This document shows positions 9,726 to 20,215 of a DNA stretch of 64,000 nt, piece after piece (the stretch's first letter is position 1; every line of letters begins with the position of its first letter). The stretch is from Sneathiella sp. (GTDB lineage Bacteria; Pseudomonadota; Alphaproteobacteria; Sneathiellales; Sneathiellaceae): assembly GCF_002694385.1 (NCBI RefSeq), contig NZ_NZMB01000016.1, forward strand, positions 9,275-73,274, given 5' to 3'. The translations under genes were made by a program, and so were the position numbers. Under the pieces are notes generated by a model. That model made no database searches. It had not been told where the DNA came from and worked only from the letters and a program-made list of their open reading frames with translations.

Positions 9726-10886
9726 ATGAACAGCCAGAAGCCAGTTGACACGCGGGAGGCGGTGGATATGTCCATCGCCGACCATACGGACCAGTATTTC
9801 AACAAGACCAAGCGCGTCATCGGGCAGTTCGGCAATAAGACCGTGACCTATGCCGTGTTCATGCGCCGGCCGGTGATTTTCTGCCCGCGCATCATGTTCG
9901 ACTGGCTGAATGAAATCGCCGCGCTGCGCGGGGTGACATTCAATATCGAACCCTGCTTTGCCGAAGGCGACTGGGTTGGCGCCGGGGAACCGCTTGTCTA
10001 TATCACCGGCAGCTTCTTCGATCTGGTTGATCTGGAAACGCTGTATTTGCAAAAGCTGGGGGCGGCCTGCGTCGCTGCCTATAACGCCTATACCATGTGC
10101 AGCCATTTGCCGGGCACCAGCTTCCTCGCCATGGATGCGCGGCACTGTGCGGGCAGTGAGATGGCCGACATGATGGCCTATGCCGCCTCCGTCGGCAGCC
10201 GCGCGGCGCGGCGCGATCTTGGCGCAGTCGGCTTCATCGGCAACGCCAATAACGCCACGGCGCATTATTTCGACATCGACAAGGGGCTCGGCACCATGCC
10301 GCACGCCCTCATTGGCTATGCGGGCAGCACGGTGCGCGCCGCCGAAATGTTCCATGAAAGCTTCCCCGATGATCCGCTGACCGTCCTTGTCGATTATTAC
10401 GGCAAGGAAATCACCGATGCGCTGGCGGCCTGCGATCGTTTCCCTGACATGGCGGATGCGGGGATGCTGTCCGTGCGCCTTGATACCCACGGCGGACGCT
10501 TTATCGAGGGGCTGGACCCGGCCACCTCCTACGCGGTGCTGGAACGGCATATGCCGCGCGGCATCCGTCAATACCGGTCCGAGCAGGAGCTGAAATGGCT
10601 GGTCGGCACCGGTGTTTCCGCCGCCGCCATCTATTCCATGCGCGAAAAGCTGGACGAGGCCGGATACCGCAAGGTGAAGATCGTCGCCTCCTCAGGTTTC
10701 TCGCCGGAGAAATGCCGCATCATGGGCAATATGAAGGCCCCCATCGACGTGGTCGGCACCGGCAGCTTCCTGCCGGAAATCTGGCAGGAAACCTATGCGA
10801 CGGCAGATATCATCTCCTATGATGGCGCTCCGACAGTCAAGGTCGGCCGCGAATTCCTGCTGCGCAAGAGCAGCGGCGTCGCCTGA
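9726..10886 (+). CDS. nicotinate phosphoribosyltransferase family protein
   Basis: TDQYFNKT, LGTMPHALIGYAGST, LVDYYGKEITDAL, VRLDTHGGRFIEG, GTGSFLPE. Confidence 0.85.
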   Translation: MNSQKPVDTREAVDMSIADHTDQYFNKTKRVIGQFGNKTVTYAVFMRRPVIFCPRIMFDWLNEIAALRGVTFNIEPCFAEGDWVGAGEPLVYITGSFFDLVDLETLYLQKLGAACVAAYNAYTMCSHLPGTSFLAMDARHCAGSEMADMMAYAASVGSRAARRDLGAVGFIGNANNATAHYFDIDKGLGTMPHALIGYAGSTVRAAEMFHESFPDDPLTVLVDYYGKEITDALAACDRFPDMADAGMLSVRLDTHGGRFIEGLDPATSYAVLERHMPRGIRQYRSEQELKWLVGTGVSAAAIYSMREKLDEAGYRKVKIVASSGFSPEKCRIMGNMKAPIDVVGTGSFLPEIWQETYATADIISYDGAPTVKVGREFLLRKSSGVA

Positions 10887-10977
10887 AGAAAACCGCAAAG
10901 ACGGTTTAAAATCGCGGCAATCCCCGTTAATAATGAAGGACGACTGACGGGGATCGCCTGTTGCGGAAAGGACGACC

Positions 10978-12312
10978 ATGTACACGGCCATAAAAAACTC
11001 CTGGGCGTTGCTGCTCGGGCTCGGCTTCCTGATGCTGGGCAATGGCCTGCAGGGCAGCCTTGTGGGGATCCGCGCCTCCCTGGAAGGTTTTCCGACCGCT
11101 GTCACCGGCCTTGTCATGTCCGGATATTACGCGGGCTTTCTGGTCGGCTCCCTGATTACGCCGAAAATTCTCGCCAATGTCGGCCATGTGCGGGTGTTCG
11201 CCGCGCTTGCCTCGCTCGCCTCTTCGGCGGCGCTGCTTTATGCGGTGTTTGTTGATCCTTTCGTCTGGGGCGTCATGCGGTTGCTGACCGGCTTCTCCTT
11301 CGCCGGTCTCTATATTGTCTGCGAAAGCTGGCTCAATGACGCGGCAACGAATGAGACGCGCGGCCAGCTTCTTTCCGTCTATATGATCATCATGATGGGC
11401 GGCATGGCCGTCGGACAGCTCTTCCTCAATATGGCCGACCCGGCGGGATATACGCTGTTTATCTTTATCTCGGTGCTGGTCTCCATTGCTCTTATTCCCA
11501 TGGCGCTGACGGCCAGTTCCGCGCCTAATTTTCAATCCAGCACCCGCCTCAAGCTGAAGGAGCTCTATAACATCTCGCCGCTTGGCGTGATCGGCATGTT
11601 TGCGCAGGGCATCACGGGCGGCGCCTTTTACGGCATGGCGGCGGTCTATGGCGGTAATATCGGCCTTTCCGTGGCGCAGATTTCCATCTTTATCAGCGTC
11701 ATGATCCTGGGTGGGGTGCTGCTGCAATGGCCCATCGGGCGGCTGTCGGACCGTTTTGACCGGCGTATGGTGCTGATGATCACGACAATGCTGAGCGGCT
11801 TCGCCGCGCTGCTCGCCCTCTATGGTGGGGAGACGCAGAATTTTGTCCTGTTTCTCGCAGCGGCGGCGCTGTTCGGCGGCTTTTCCGTGCCGCTTTATTC
11901 CCTCTGCATCGCCCATACGAATGACCATCTCGACAGCTCGAAAATGGTGGCGGCGTCGAGCGGCCTGATCATGATGAACGGGGTCGGCGCCATCTTCGGC
12001 CCGATCATTGTCGGTCCGATGATGGGCATTCTCGGCAGCGCCTTCTTCTTCGGCTGGATCGCCTTTGGCCATATCGCCATCGGGCTGTTCGCCATCTACC
12101 GTATGAGCCGCGCGCCAAGTTCCCCCGCCGATACCCAGAGCGCCTTCGTCGCCATGCCGGTGCGCAACGCCAGCATGGTCGCCGTCCTGCATCCGGAGAT
12201 CGAGGAATGGGCGGAAGAGGCGGAAGAAGAAGCCCAAAACCAAGGGGAAACAGAGGATGAAATCCCAGAAATTCTCGATGATGGGCCGGCGCTTGGCGAC
12301 AGCAATCCCTAA
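10978..12312 (+). CDS. MFS transporter
   Basis: 12-TM-like hydrophobic pattern; MSGYYAGFLVGSLITPKILANVGHVRVFA; GRLSDRFDRRMVLM. Confidence 0.88.
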   Translation: MYTAIKNSWALLLGLGFLMLGNGLQGSLVGIRASLEGFPTAVTGLVMSGYYAGFLVGSLITPKILANVGHVRVFAALASLASSAALLYAVFVDPFVWGVMRLLTGFSFAGLYIVCESWLNDAATNETRGQLLSVYMIIMMGGMAVGQLFLNMADPAGYTLFIFISVLVSIALIPMALTASSAPNFQSSTRLKLKELYNISPLGVIGMFAQGITGGAFYGMAAVYGGNIGLSVAQISIFISVMILGGVLLQWPIGRLSDRFDRRMVLMITTMLSGFAALLALYGGETQNFVLFLAAAALFGGFSVPLYSLCIAHTNDHLDSSKMVAASSGLIMMNGVGAIFGPIIVGPMMGILGSAFFFGWIAFGHIAIGLFAIYRMSRAPSSPADTQSAFVAMPVRNASMVAVLHPEIEEWAEEAEEEAQNQGETEDEIPEILDDGPALGDSNP

Positions 12313-12395
12313 TGGCCCGGTAAATCGTGCATTTTTCCCGTGAAATGATGCGGCAGATGCTTGCTGCCGGGCGCAAGGCGGGGTAGATATCCTTC

Positions 12396-14060
12396 ATGAC
12401 TGATCATTTGAAAATCGCGCTGGCGCAGGCCAACCCGACCCTTGGCAATATCGCCGGGAATGTGGCGCTCGCCCGCAGCTTTCGCGAGGAGGCGGAAGCC
12501 CTCGGCGCGGATATCATCGTCTATCCGGAACTGTTTCTGACCGGCTACCCGCCGGAGGATCTGGTCATGAAAGGCGCCTTTCAGCGGTCCGTTGCGCGCG
12601 CCATTGACGAACTTGCCGAGCTGACGCTGGACGGAGGCCCGGCCATGCTGATGACGGCCCCGGTGGTGGAGGCGGGCAAGCTTTATAACGCCGCATTGCT
12701 GCTAGAGGCGGGCAAGATCACCGCGACCCGCTACAAGGCAAAGCTGCCCAATTACGGCGTGTTCGATGAAATCCGGGTTTTTGAGCCGGGTCCGCTGCCG
12801 GGGCCGATGGCCTTTCGCGGTGTGCGCCTTGGCGTCATGATCTGCGAGGATATGTGGTTTCCGGACGTTGCCGAATGCCTGATGGAGACGGGGGCGGAAA
12901 TGCTGATCGTGCCGAACGGCAGCCCCTATGATCATATGAAATCCGATATCCGTCTCAACCATGCGGTGCAGCGGGTGACGGAAACGGGACTGCCGCTCAT
13001 CTATCTCAACCAGATCGGCGGTCAGGACGAGCTGGTGTTTGATGGCGCGTCTTTCGTAATGAATGCCGACCGGTCGCTGAAAGTACAGATGGCAAGCTGG
13101 AAGGAAAGCCTCATCGTCACCGACTGGCGGCGTCAGGCAGACGGCGGCTGGGCCTGCGAGACAGAGGAAATTGTTGATCCCGGCAACGCAATGGCGCGCA
13201 TCTATCACGCCATGGTGCTGGGGCTGAAGGATTATGTGGAGAAGAACCGCTTTCCGGGCGTTGTCCTCGGCCTGTCGGGGGGTATCGACAGCGCACTGAG
13301 CGCCGCCGTCGCGGTCGATGCGCTCGGCGCGGATCGGGTGCATTGCGTCATGATGCCGTCGAAATATACCTCAACCGAGAGCCTGGATGACGCGGCGGAA
13401 TGCGCCAGACTGCTCGGCACACGGCTCGACACAATTTCCATTGTCCCCGGCGTTGATGCGTTCGAGACGATGCTGAAAGACGCCTTCGCGGGGCAGGAGC
13501 CGGATATCACGGAAGAAAATATCCAGTCGCGCCTGCGCGGCGTGACGCTGATGGCGCTGTCCAACAAATTCGGCAAGATGGTGCTGACCACCGGTAACAA
13601 ATCGGAAATGTCGGTTGGCTATGCAACGCTTTACGGCGATATGTGCGGCGGATATTCGGTGCTGAAAGATGTTTACAAGACAACTTGTTTTAAACTGTCT
13701 GAGTGGCGCAACAAGAATCACAGCCCGTTGTTCAAGGGACCGGACGGACCCGTGATGCCGGAGAATGTCATCGTCAAGCCGCCGACGGCGGAACTGCGCG
13801 ATAACCAGAAGGATGAGGACAGCCTGCCGCCCTATGACATTCTGGACGGCATCCTCCGCGGTCTGGTGGAGGAGGAGAAATCCGTCAGCGAACTGATTGC
13901 GGAAGGGTATGATCCGGCAACGGTCAGCCGCGTGCAGAACCTTCTTTATATCGCCGAGTACAAGCGTCGTCAGGCGCCGCCCGGCGTCAAGATATCGACC
14001 CGCAGCTTCGGCCGCGACCGGCGCTATCCCATCACCAACGGCTTCCGGGACAAAAGATGA
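12396..14060 (+). CDS. nadE: NAD+ synthase, glutamine-hydrolysing (nitrilase plus synthetase domains)
   Basis: KIALAQANPTLGNIAGN, LFLTGYPPEDL, LGLSGGIDSALSAAVAVDALG, TGNKSEMSVGYATLYGDMCGG. Confidence 0.95.
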   Translation: MTDHLKIALAQANPTLGNIAGNVALARSFREEAEALGADIIVYPELFLTGYPPEDLVMKGAFQRSVARAIDELAELTLDGGPAMLMTAPVVEAGKLYNAALLLEAGKITATRYKAKLPNYGVFDEIRVFEPGPLPGPMAFRGVRLGVMICEDMWFPDVAECLMETGAEMLIVPNGSPYDHMKSDIRLNHAVQRVTETGLPLIYLNQIGGQDELVFDGASFVMNADRSLKVQMASWKESLIVTDWRRQADGGWACETEEIVDPGNAMARIYHAMVLGLKDYVEKNRFPGVVLGLSGGIDSALSAAVAVDALGADRVHCVMMPSKYTSTESLDDAAECARLLGTRLDTISIVPGVDAFETMLKDAFAGQEPDITEENIQSRLRGVTLMALSNKFGKMVLTTGNKSEMSVGYATLYGDMCGGYSVLKDVYKTTCFKLSEWRNKNHSPLFKGPDGPVMPENVIVKPPTAELRDNQKDEDSLPPYDILDGILRGLVEEEKSVSELIAEGYDPATVSRVQNLLYIAEYKRRQAPPGVKISTRSFGRDRRYPITNGFRDKR

Positions 14061-15388
14061 CGACAAAATTCCGCTTTGCCCCGAGCCCGACCGGATATCT
14101 GCATGTCGGCAATGCCCGCCTCGCGCTGATCAACTGGCTGATGGCGAAAAAATCGGGCGGGGAGATGATCCTGCGCCTTGATGATACGGATACGGAACGC
14201 TCCACCGCTGAATATGCCTCGGCGATCGAGGAGGATTTGCGCTGGCTCGGCCTTATCTGGTCGGAGCTGAAACGCCAGTCGGACAGGAGTGCGGCCTATG
14301 AAGCGGCTTTTCAGACGCTAAAAGAGGCGGGGCGACTCTATCCCTGCTACGAGACGGCGGAGGAGCTGGAATACTGCCGCAAGCGTCAGCTCGCCCGCAA
14401 GCAGCCGCCCATCTATGACCGCGCCGCGCTCAAACTGACCGAGGCGGAGAAAGCGGCGTTTGAAGTCGAGGGACGCAAGCCTCACTGGCGCTTCCTGCTC
14501 GATCAAAGTCCCATCCGCTGGGAGGATCTCGTGCGCGGTCCCGTCGAGGTGGATGGCGCCAGCATGTCGGACCCGGTTCTCATTCGTTCCGACGGGCGGC
14601 CGCTCTACCATCTGCCGTCCGTTATTGATGATATCGACTTTGGCATCACCCATGTCATCCGCGGGGAGGATCATGTCAGCAATACCGCGCTGCATATCCA
14701 GATTTTCGCGGCGATGGGGGCAAGCGTGCCCGCCTTTGGTCATATCCCGCTTCTGACCGGGCCGGACGGCGGACCACTTTCCAAGCGGGAGGGCAGCGCA
14801 AGCCTGCGCGAAATGCGGGAAAATGGTATCGAGGCGATGGCGCTGGTGAGCCTGCTGGCCCGGCTTGGCACGTCCGATAATGTGGAGATTTGCCATACTC
14901 TGGAGGAGATCACCGCCGGGTTCGATATCAGCCACTTCAGCCGTGCGGCGGCGAAGTTCGATCCCAATGAGCTGGCCAATCTCAACGCCAAGCTGCTGCA
15001 TGGCCTTGACTGGGCAGAGGTGAAGGATCGCCTCGACCTGCCGGGCGCGGGGGAGGATTTCTGGCTCGCCGTGCGCGGCAACCTCACAACGCTGGCCGAT
15101 GCCAAAAGCTGGTGGCAGGTGGTGACGGGGCCCATCGAGCCGGTGATCGAGGATGCCGATTTCCTTAAAACTGCGGCGACGCTACTGCCCGAGGGGGACA
15201 TCACAGCGGAAAGCTGGAAAATCTGGACGGCCGCGGTGAAGGAGAAAACCGGCGCGAAAGGCAAATTGCTGTTCCTGCCGCTTCGCCTCGCGCTCACCGG
15301 ACAGCCGCACGGACCGGAGATGAACAATCTGTTGCCCCTGATCGGACGGGACCATATACTCGCGCGCCTGAATGGAAAGACCGCGTAA
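14057..15388 (+). CDS. gltX: glutamate--tRNA ligase
   Basis: FRFAPSPTGYLHVGNARLALINWL (HIGH-type), LRLDDTDTERS, PLSKREGSASL (KMSKS-type). Confidence 0.95.
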   Translation: MTTKFRFAPSPTGYLHVGNARLALINWLMAKKSGGEMILRLDDTDTERSTAEYASAIEEDLRWLGLIWSELKRQSDRSAAYEAAFQTLKEAGRLYPCYETAEELEYCRKRQLARKQPPIYDRAALKLTEAEKAAFEVEGRKPHWRFLLDQSPIRWEDLVRGPVEVDGASMSDPVLIRSDGRPLYHLPSVIDDIDFGITHVIRGEDHVSNTALHIQIFAAMGASVPAFGHIPLLTGPDGGPLSKREGSASLREMRENGIEAMALVSLLARLGTSDNVEICHTLEEITAGFDISHFSRAAAKFDPNELANLNAKLLHGLDWAEVKDRLDLPGAGEDFWLAVRGNLTTLADAKSWWQVVTGPIEPVIEDADFLKTAATLLPEGDITAESWKIWTAAVKEKTGAKGKLLFLPLRLALTGQPHGPEMNNLLPLIGRDHILARLNGKTA

Positions 15389-15403
15389 GTCCCGGAGAGC
15401 ATC

Positions 15404-16834
15404 GTGACGCTTTATCTTTACAATACCGCCCATCGGAAAAAGGAAGAATTCGTGCCCATGGTTCCGGGCAAGGTCGGGATGTATGTCTGCGGGCCGACCG
15501 TTTATGACTTTGCCCATATTGGCAATGCGCGGCCGGTAGTGGTGTTCGATGTGCTGGCCCGGCTGCTGCGCCATCTTGGCTATGATCTCACCTATGTGCG
15601 CAACATCACCGATGTGGAAGACAAGATTATCGAGGCGGCGGCAAGGAACGGGGAGAGCATCGAGGCGCTGACCACCCGCACGACCGAGGCCTATCATGAG
15701 GATATGGCGGCGCTGAACGCCCTGCCGCCGGATCTGGAGCCGCGCGCGACACAGCATATCGACGGCATGATCAGGATGATCGCCAAGCTGATCGAGAAGG
15801 GCCACGCCTATGAGGCAGAGGGCCATGTGCTGTTCGATGTCACCAGCATGGCCGACTATGGCAAACTGTCGGGCCGCAATCGTGAAGAGATGATTGAAGG
15901 CGCGCGGGTGGAAGTCGCGCCGTATAAAAAAGACCCGGCGGATTTCGTTCTCTGGAAGCCTTCTACCTCCGACATGCCGGGATGGGACAGCCCGTTCGGG
16001 CGCGGACGACCGGGCTGGCATATTGAATGCTCGGTCATGAGCGAGGCGACGCTCGGTGTTACGTTTGATATCCATGGCGGCGGGCGCGATTTGATCTTCC
16101 CGCATCATGAGAATGAAGTCGCGCAAAGCTGCTGCGCCCATGACGGTGCGCCCTTCGCCCGCTACTGGGTGCATAACGGATTTCTGATGGTGAATGGCAA
16201 GAAAATGTCCAAATCTCTCGGTAATTTCCGCACCGTGCAGGATGTGCTTATGGATGCTACAGGAGAAGCGGTCCGCCTATGTATGCTGAAGACTCATTAT
16301 CGAAAGCCTTTGAATTGGACCGACTATGGGCTAGATCAAGCTAGTACTGAAATAAGTAAGCTCTATGTCATTCTCAAAGACTTTGATCAAGTTGATAAGG
16401 GACCACTTAAACCAAACCCCGATGTTGTCAGGGCACTATGTAATGATCTCGATACACATGCCGCTTTTCTCAAGATACAGGATTTAGGAAAACAGTTACG
16501 GCATGAAACGAATAAAGCTGAGCAATCTCGAATAAAAGGACAACTAATTGCTAGTGGTCAGCTTATGGGACTATTGGAACAAACATGGCAAGATTACTTT
16601 CAAAAACGCGATACATTGAGACTTTATGAGAATGCTTGGGAGGTACGTATTAGCGATGAAGAGTTCACGATCAAACCAATTCCTGAACCATCAATCCAAA
16701 ATTTGATTGAACAACGTAATAAAGCGAAAGCCGAAAAGAATTATCCTAAGGCGGATGAAATCCGCGATCAACTGAAGTCGCACGGTATTTTGCTAGAAGA
16801 CGGACCGGGCGGCACCACATGGAAGAGAGCATAA
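15404..16834 (+). CDS. cysS: cysteine--tRNA ligase; 3' part (~16260-16790) is compositionally atypical
   Basis: MYVCGPTVYDFAHIGNARPVVVFDVL, GWHIECSVMS, DLIFPHHENEVAQS, GKKMSKSLGNF, C-terminal ILLEDGPGGTTWKR. Confidence 0.95.
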   Translation: MTLYLYNTAHRKKEEFVPMVPGKVGMYVCGPTVYDFAHIGNARPVVVFDVLARLLRHLGYDLTYVRNITDVEDKIIEAAARNGESIEALTTRTTEAYHEDMAALNALPPDLEPRATQHIDGMIRMIAKLIEKGHAYEAEGHVLFDVTSMADYGKLSGRNREEMIEGARVEVAPYKKDPADFVLWKPSTSDMPGWDSPFGRGRPGWHIECSVMSEATLGVTFDIHGGGRDLIFPHHENEVAQSCCAHDGAPFARYWVHNGFLMVNGKKMSKSLGNFRTVQDVLMDATGEAVRLCMLKTHYRKPLNWTDYGLDQASTEISKLYVILKDFDQVDKGPLKPNPDVVRALCNDLDTHAAFLKIQDLGKQLRHETNKAEQSRIKGQLIASGQLMGLLEQTWQDYFQKRDTLRLYENAWEVRISDEEFTIKPIPEPSIQNLIEQRNKAKAEKNYPKADEIRDQLKSHGILLEDGPGGTTWKRA

Positions 16835-18441
16835 TGGCACGCGAGAGACTTTATCTGTTTGACACGACGCTGCGCGACGGAGCGCAGACGCAAGGGGTGG
16901 ACTTCAGTGTCGAGGATAAGGCGAATATTGCGCGCGCGCTGGATACGCTCGGCATTGATTATATCGAGGGTGGCTGGCCCGGCGCCAATCCCGGCGACAC
17001 CGCATTTTTCGCGGACCCGCCGAAGCTGAAACGCGCCACACTGACGGCCTTCGGCATGACCCGGCGGCCGGGGCGCAGCGTCTCCAACGATCCGGGCCTC
17101 AGCGAAATTCTGGACGCAAAAACCCCCGCCGTCTGTATCGTCGGCAAAAGCTCGGCCTTTCAGGTCGATGTCGCGCTCGGTATCCCGCTTGAAGAAAATA
17201 TCGAGCTGATCAGCGACAGCATTGCGGAGATTGTCCGGCAGGGGCGGGAGGCGATGTATGACGCGGAGCATTTCTTCGACGGCTACAAATCCAACCCGGA
17301 ATTCACGCTCAAATGTCTTATGGCGGCCTATGAGGCGGGCGCGCGCTGGGTGGTGCTGTGCGACACCAACGGCGGCACGCTGCCCGATGAGGTGGAACGC
17401 ATCGTCAGTGAGATAGTGCAGCATATCCCGGGGGATCATCTCGGCATCCATACCCATAACGATACGGAAAATGCCGTCGCCAATACGCTGATGGCGGTCA
17501 AGGCGGGCGTGCGGCAGGTGCAGGGAACGCTCAACGGTCTTGGGGAGCGCTGCGGCAATGCCAACATCATTTCGCTGATCCCGTCGCTGGTGCTGAAGGA
17601 GCCCTTCAAATCCATCGTGGAGACAGGCATCACGGAGGAGAATCTGAAGCATCTGACGCCAGTCTCCCGTCTGCTCGATGAAATCCTTAACCGCGCGCCG
17701 AACCGGCATCAGCCCTATGTCGGCTCCTCCGCCTTCGCGCACAAGGGCGGACTGCATGTCTCGGCAGTCGAAAAAGACCCGCGCACCTATGAGCATGTGC
17801 CGCCGGAAGTGGTCGGCAATCAGCGGCATCTGCCGGTCTCCAACCAGGCCGGACGCTCCAACATCATCGCGCAGCTCCGCGATTTCGGCCTGGATATCGA
17901 CCCGAAGGATCCGAAGGTCGACCGCCTGCTGGAAGAGGTAAAAGAGCGCGAGTTCGACGGCTTTTCCTACGACAGCGCTCTTGCGAGTTTCGAGCTGATG
18001 GCGCGCCGCCGTCTCGGTCAGCTGCCGAAATATTTCAATGTGGAAAGCTTCCGTGTGCAGGTGGAGCGGCGCTATAACGCCAAGGGTGAGCTGCTGACCA
18101 TTTCCGACGCCGTCGTCAAGATGCAGATCGGCGGGGAGCGGATCATGTCCGTGGGCGAGGGGAACGGCCCCGTCAACGCCCTTGACAGTGCCCTGCGCAA
18201 GGATCTTGGCAAATATTCAAGCTATATCGACGGGCTGAAGCTCGCCGATTTCAAGGTGCGGATCCTCTCTTCGGGCACCGAAGCCGTGACCCGCGTCCTG
18301 ATCGAGAGTATTGACGAGACCAATCACCGCTGGTTCACAGTCGGCGTTTCGCCGAATATCGTAGATGCCTCTTTCGCCGCGCTGATCGACAGCATCACCT
18401 ATAAGCTGTATCGCGCCGGCGCACCGGCCAGCGGCAAATAA
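16834..18441 (+). CDS. cimA: citramalate synthase
   Basis: LFDTTLRDGAQTQGVDFSVEDK, IDYIEGGWPGANPGD, HTHNDTENAVANTL; TAATG overlap with the cysS stop. Confidence 0.92.
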   Translation: MARERLYLFDTTLRDGAQTQGVDFSVEDKANIARALDTLGIDYIEGGWPGANPGDTAFFADPPKLKRATLTAFGMTRRPGRSVSNDPGLSEILDAKTPAVCIVGKSSAFQVDVALGIPLEENIELISDSIAEIVRQGREAMYDAEHFFDGYKSNPEFTLKCLMAAYEAGARWVVLCDTNGGTLPDEVERIVSEIVQHIPGDHLGIHTHNDTENAVANTLMAVKAGVRQVQGTLNGLGERCGNANIISLIPSLVLKEPFKSIVETGITEENLKHLTPVSRLLDEILNRAPNRHQPYVGSSAFAHKGGLHVSAVEKDPRTYEHVPPEVVGNQRHLPVSNQAGRSNIIAQLRDFGLDIDPKDPKVDRLLEEVKEREFDGFSYDSALASFELMARRRLGQLPKYFNVESFRVQVERRYNAKGELLTISDAVVKMQIGGERIMSVGEGNGPVNALDSALRKDLGKYSSYIDGLKLADFKVRILSSGTEAVTRVLIESIDETNHRWFTVGVSPNIVDASFAALIDSITYKLYRAGAPASGK

Positions 18442-18449
18442 TCCCGTCT

Positions 18450-19232
18450 ATGGCAGGAGGGGAAGAAACGCCGCAACCGGCGATTATCCTTATCGAGCCG
18501 CAGCTCGGCGAGAATATCGGCGCGGCGGCACGCGCCATGCTGAATTTCGGCCTGACCGATATGCGGCTGGTGGCACCGCGCGACGGCTGGCCCAACGAAC
18601 GGGCCATCGCCATGGCGTCCCGCGCTGATCGGGTGCTCGATAATGTCCGGCTGTATGAGACGACAGAGGCGGCCATCGCCGATCTCAACTATCTCTACGC
18701 CACCACGGCGCGCACCCGCGATGTCATCAAGGAAGTGGCGACGCCGCACGCAGCGGCGGCGGCCCTCCGCCGGGCCGATGGGGAAGGGGTACGCTGCGGC
18801 ATCCTGTTCGGCAAGGAAAGCGTCGGTCTTTCCAAGGCCGATGTGGCGCTGGCCGACAGTATTATCTCGGTGCCGCTTAATCCGGATTTCTCCTCCATCA
18901 ATCTGGCGCAGGCTGTGCTGCTCGTCGCCTATGAGTATTTTCAGGCAGGCGATGCGACGCCGCCCGTCCGCATTCATCAGGAACAACGACGCGCCAACAA
19001 GGAAGAACTGACCCATCTGTTCGAGCGCATCGAGACGGAGCTGGAGGCGCGCGGCTATTTCGAGCCCATCCGCCACCGTCGCAAGACACTCTTGCGCAAT
19101 ATGCGGAATATGTTCCAGCGGCTCGGCCTTATGGAGTCGGATGTGCGCGCCTTTCAGGGTATCATCAAGGGGCTTGCCCTGCCACGACGGGAGATCCGCG
19201 ATGACGACCGCAAAAGGAACGATCCGACATAA
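18450..19232 (+). CDS. trmJ: RNA methyltransferase, TrmJ/TrmH (SpoU) family
   Basis: IILIEPQLGENIGAAARAMLNFGLTDMRLVAPRDGWPN, GILFGKESVGLS, SINLAQAVLLVAYE. Confidence 0.88.
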   Translation: MAGGEETPQPAIILIEPQLGENIGAAARAMLNFGLTDMRLVAPRDGWPNERAIAMASRADRVLDNVRLYETTEAAIADLNYLYATTARTRDVIKEVATPHAAAAALRRADGEGVRCGILFGKESVGLSKADVALADSIISVPLNPDFSSINLAQAVLLVAYEYFQAGDATPPVRIHQEQRRANKEELTHLFERIETELEARGYFEPIRHRRKTLLRNMRNMFQRLGLMESDVRAFQGIIKGLALPRREIRDDDRKRNDPT

Positions 19233-20130
19233 TGTCGCCAACATTGGCGAAGTAACCCTGCATTATGCCGAAACGGGACCGGAGCAGGGGACGCTTGTCC
19301 TGCTGCTGCACGGGTTTCCGGAATTCTGGTATTGCTGGAAAGATATCCTGCCCGGTCTCGGCGAGACATATCACGCCGTCGCGCCCGATATGCGGGGCTA
19401 TAACCTCTCCGACAAGCCGGACGGGGTGGAGGCCTATCATATCCGCCATCTGATGCAGGATGTGCTCGACCTCGCAGATCATTTCAATGCCAAAAAATTC
19501 TATCTTGTCGCCCATGACTGGGGCGCGGCCATCGCCTATGCGGTGGCCATCGCGCACCCCGAGCGGCTGCAGGGCCTTGTGATCCTGAACGGCGCGCATC
19601 CCTGGATCTTCGCCGAGTTGCTGAACCGCCACGCAGGGCAGATTGCCAGCAGCCAGTATATTGCCGCCTTTCGTGATCCCGAGGCCGAGGCGAAACTGCT
19701 GGCGAATGACAGCGACTGGTTGTTGGACTGGACATTCCGCCCGCATCTGGAACAGGGGCGGATGACGGACGCCGATATTGCCGCCTACCGCGCCGCCTGG
19801 GCCGAGCCGGGGGCGATGACGGCGATGCTGAATTATTACCGGGCGACGCCGCTTAACCCGGCGACGGAGGAGACTTTCGGAAAAGGCTCCGGCCTTGATC
19901 CGGCGCGCTTTATGGTTCATGTCCCGACCCTTGTCCTCTGGGGAGAGGCGGATGAAGCCCTGCAGGTTGCAAATCTGGAGGGGCTGGAAGATTTCATCCC
20001 CGATCTTCGCATTATCCGGCTGCCCGGCATCAGCCACTGGGTCACCCATGAGGCGCCTGAACGCACCCTCACGGAGATAAGCGCCTTCATCAACGCACAG
20101 GAAAGCGCAAAAAAGCGCGGGAAGGCTTGA
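19201..20130 (+). CDS. alpha/beta hydrolase (epoxide hydrolase-like)
   Basis: [45 protein letters not shown] nucleophile region, [10 protein letters not shown]. Confidence 0.9.
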   Translation: MTTAKGTIRHNVANIGEVTLHYAETGPEQGTLVLLLHGFPEFWYCWKDILPGLGETYHAVAPDMRGYNLSDKPDGVEAYHIRHLMQDVLDLADHFNAKKFYLVAHDWGAAIAYAVAIAHPERLQGLVILNGAHPWIFAELLNRHAGQIASSQYIAAFRDPEAEAKLLANDSDWLLDWTFRPHLEQGRMTDADIAAYRAAWAEPGAMTAMLNYYRATPLNPATEETFGKGSGLDPARFMVHVPTLVLWGEADEALQVANLEGLEDFIPDLRIIRLPGISHWVTHEAPERTLTEISAFINAQESAKKRGKA

Positions 20131-20215
20131 CAAGGGAGCGGGAGTTTCTATGATGCGCGCCTTGTGCAGGACTCGTCGGACTGCCTTTTTCCTGATAATT
20201 GAACTGGATAAAGTT

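Noticed and set aside
9090-10571. 493-aa antisense ORF spanning the DAHP synthase and nicotinate PRTase genes
   Set aside because: Runs antisense across two well-supported genes; low-complexity composition typical of shadow ORFs.
10927-12243. 438-aa antisense ORF opposite the MFS transporter
   Set aside because: His/Asp/Arg-rich translation is the usual antisense of hydrophobic TM codons.
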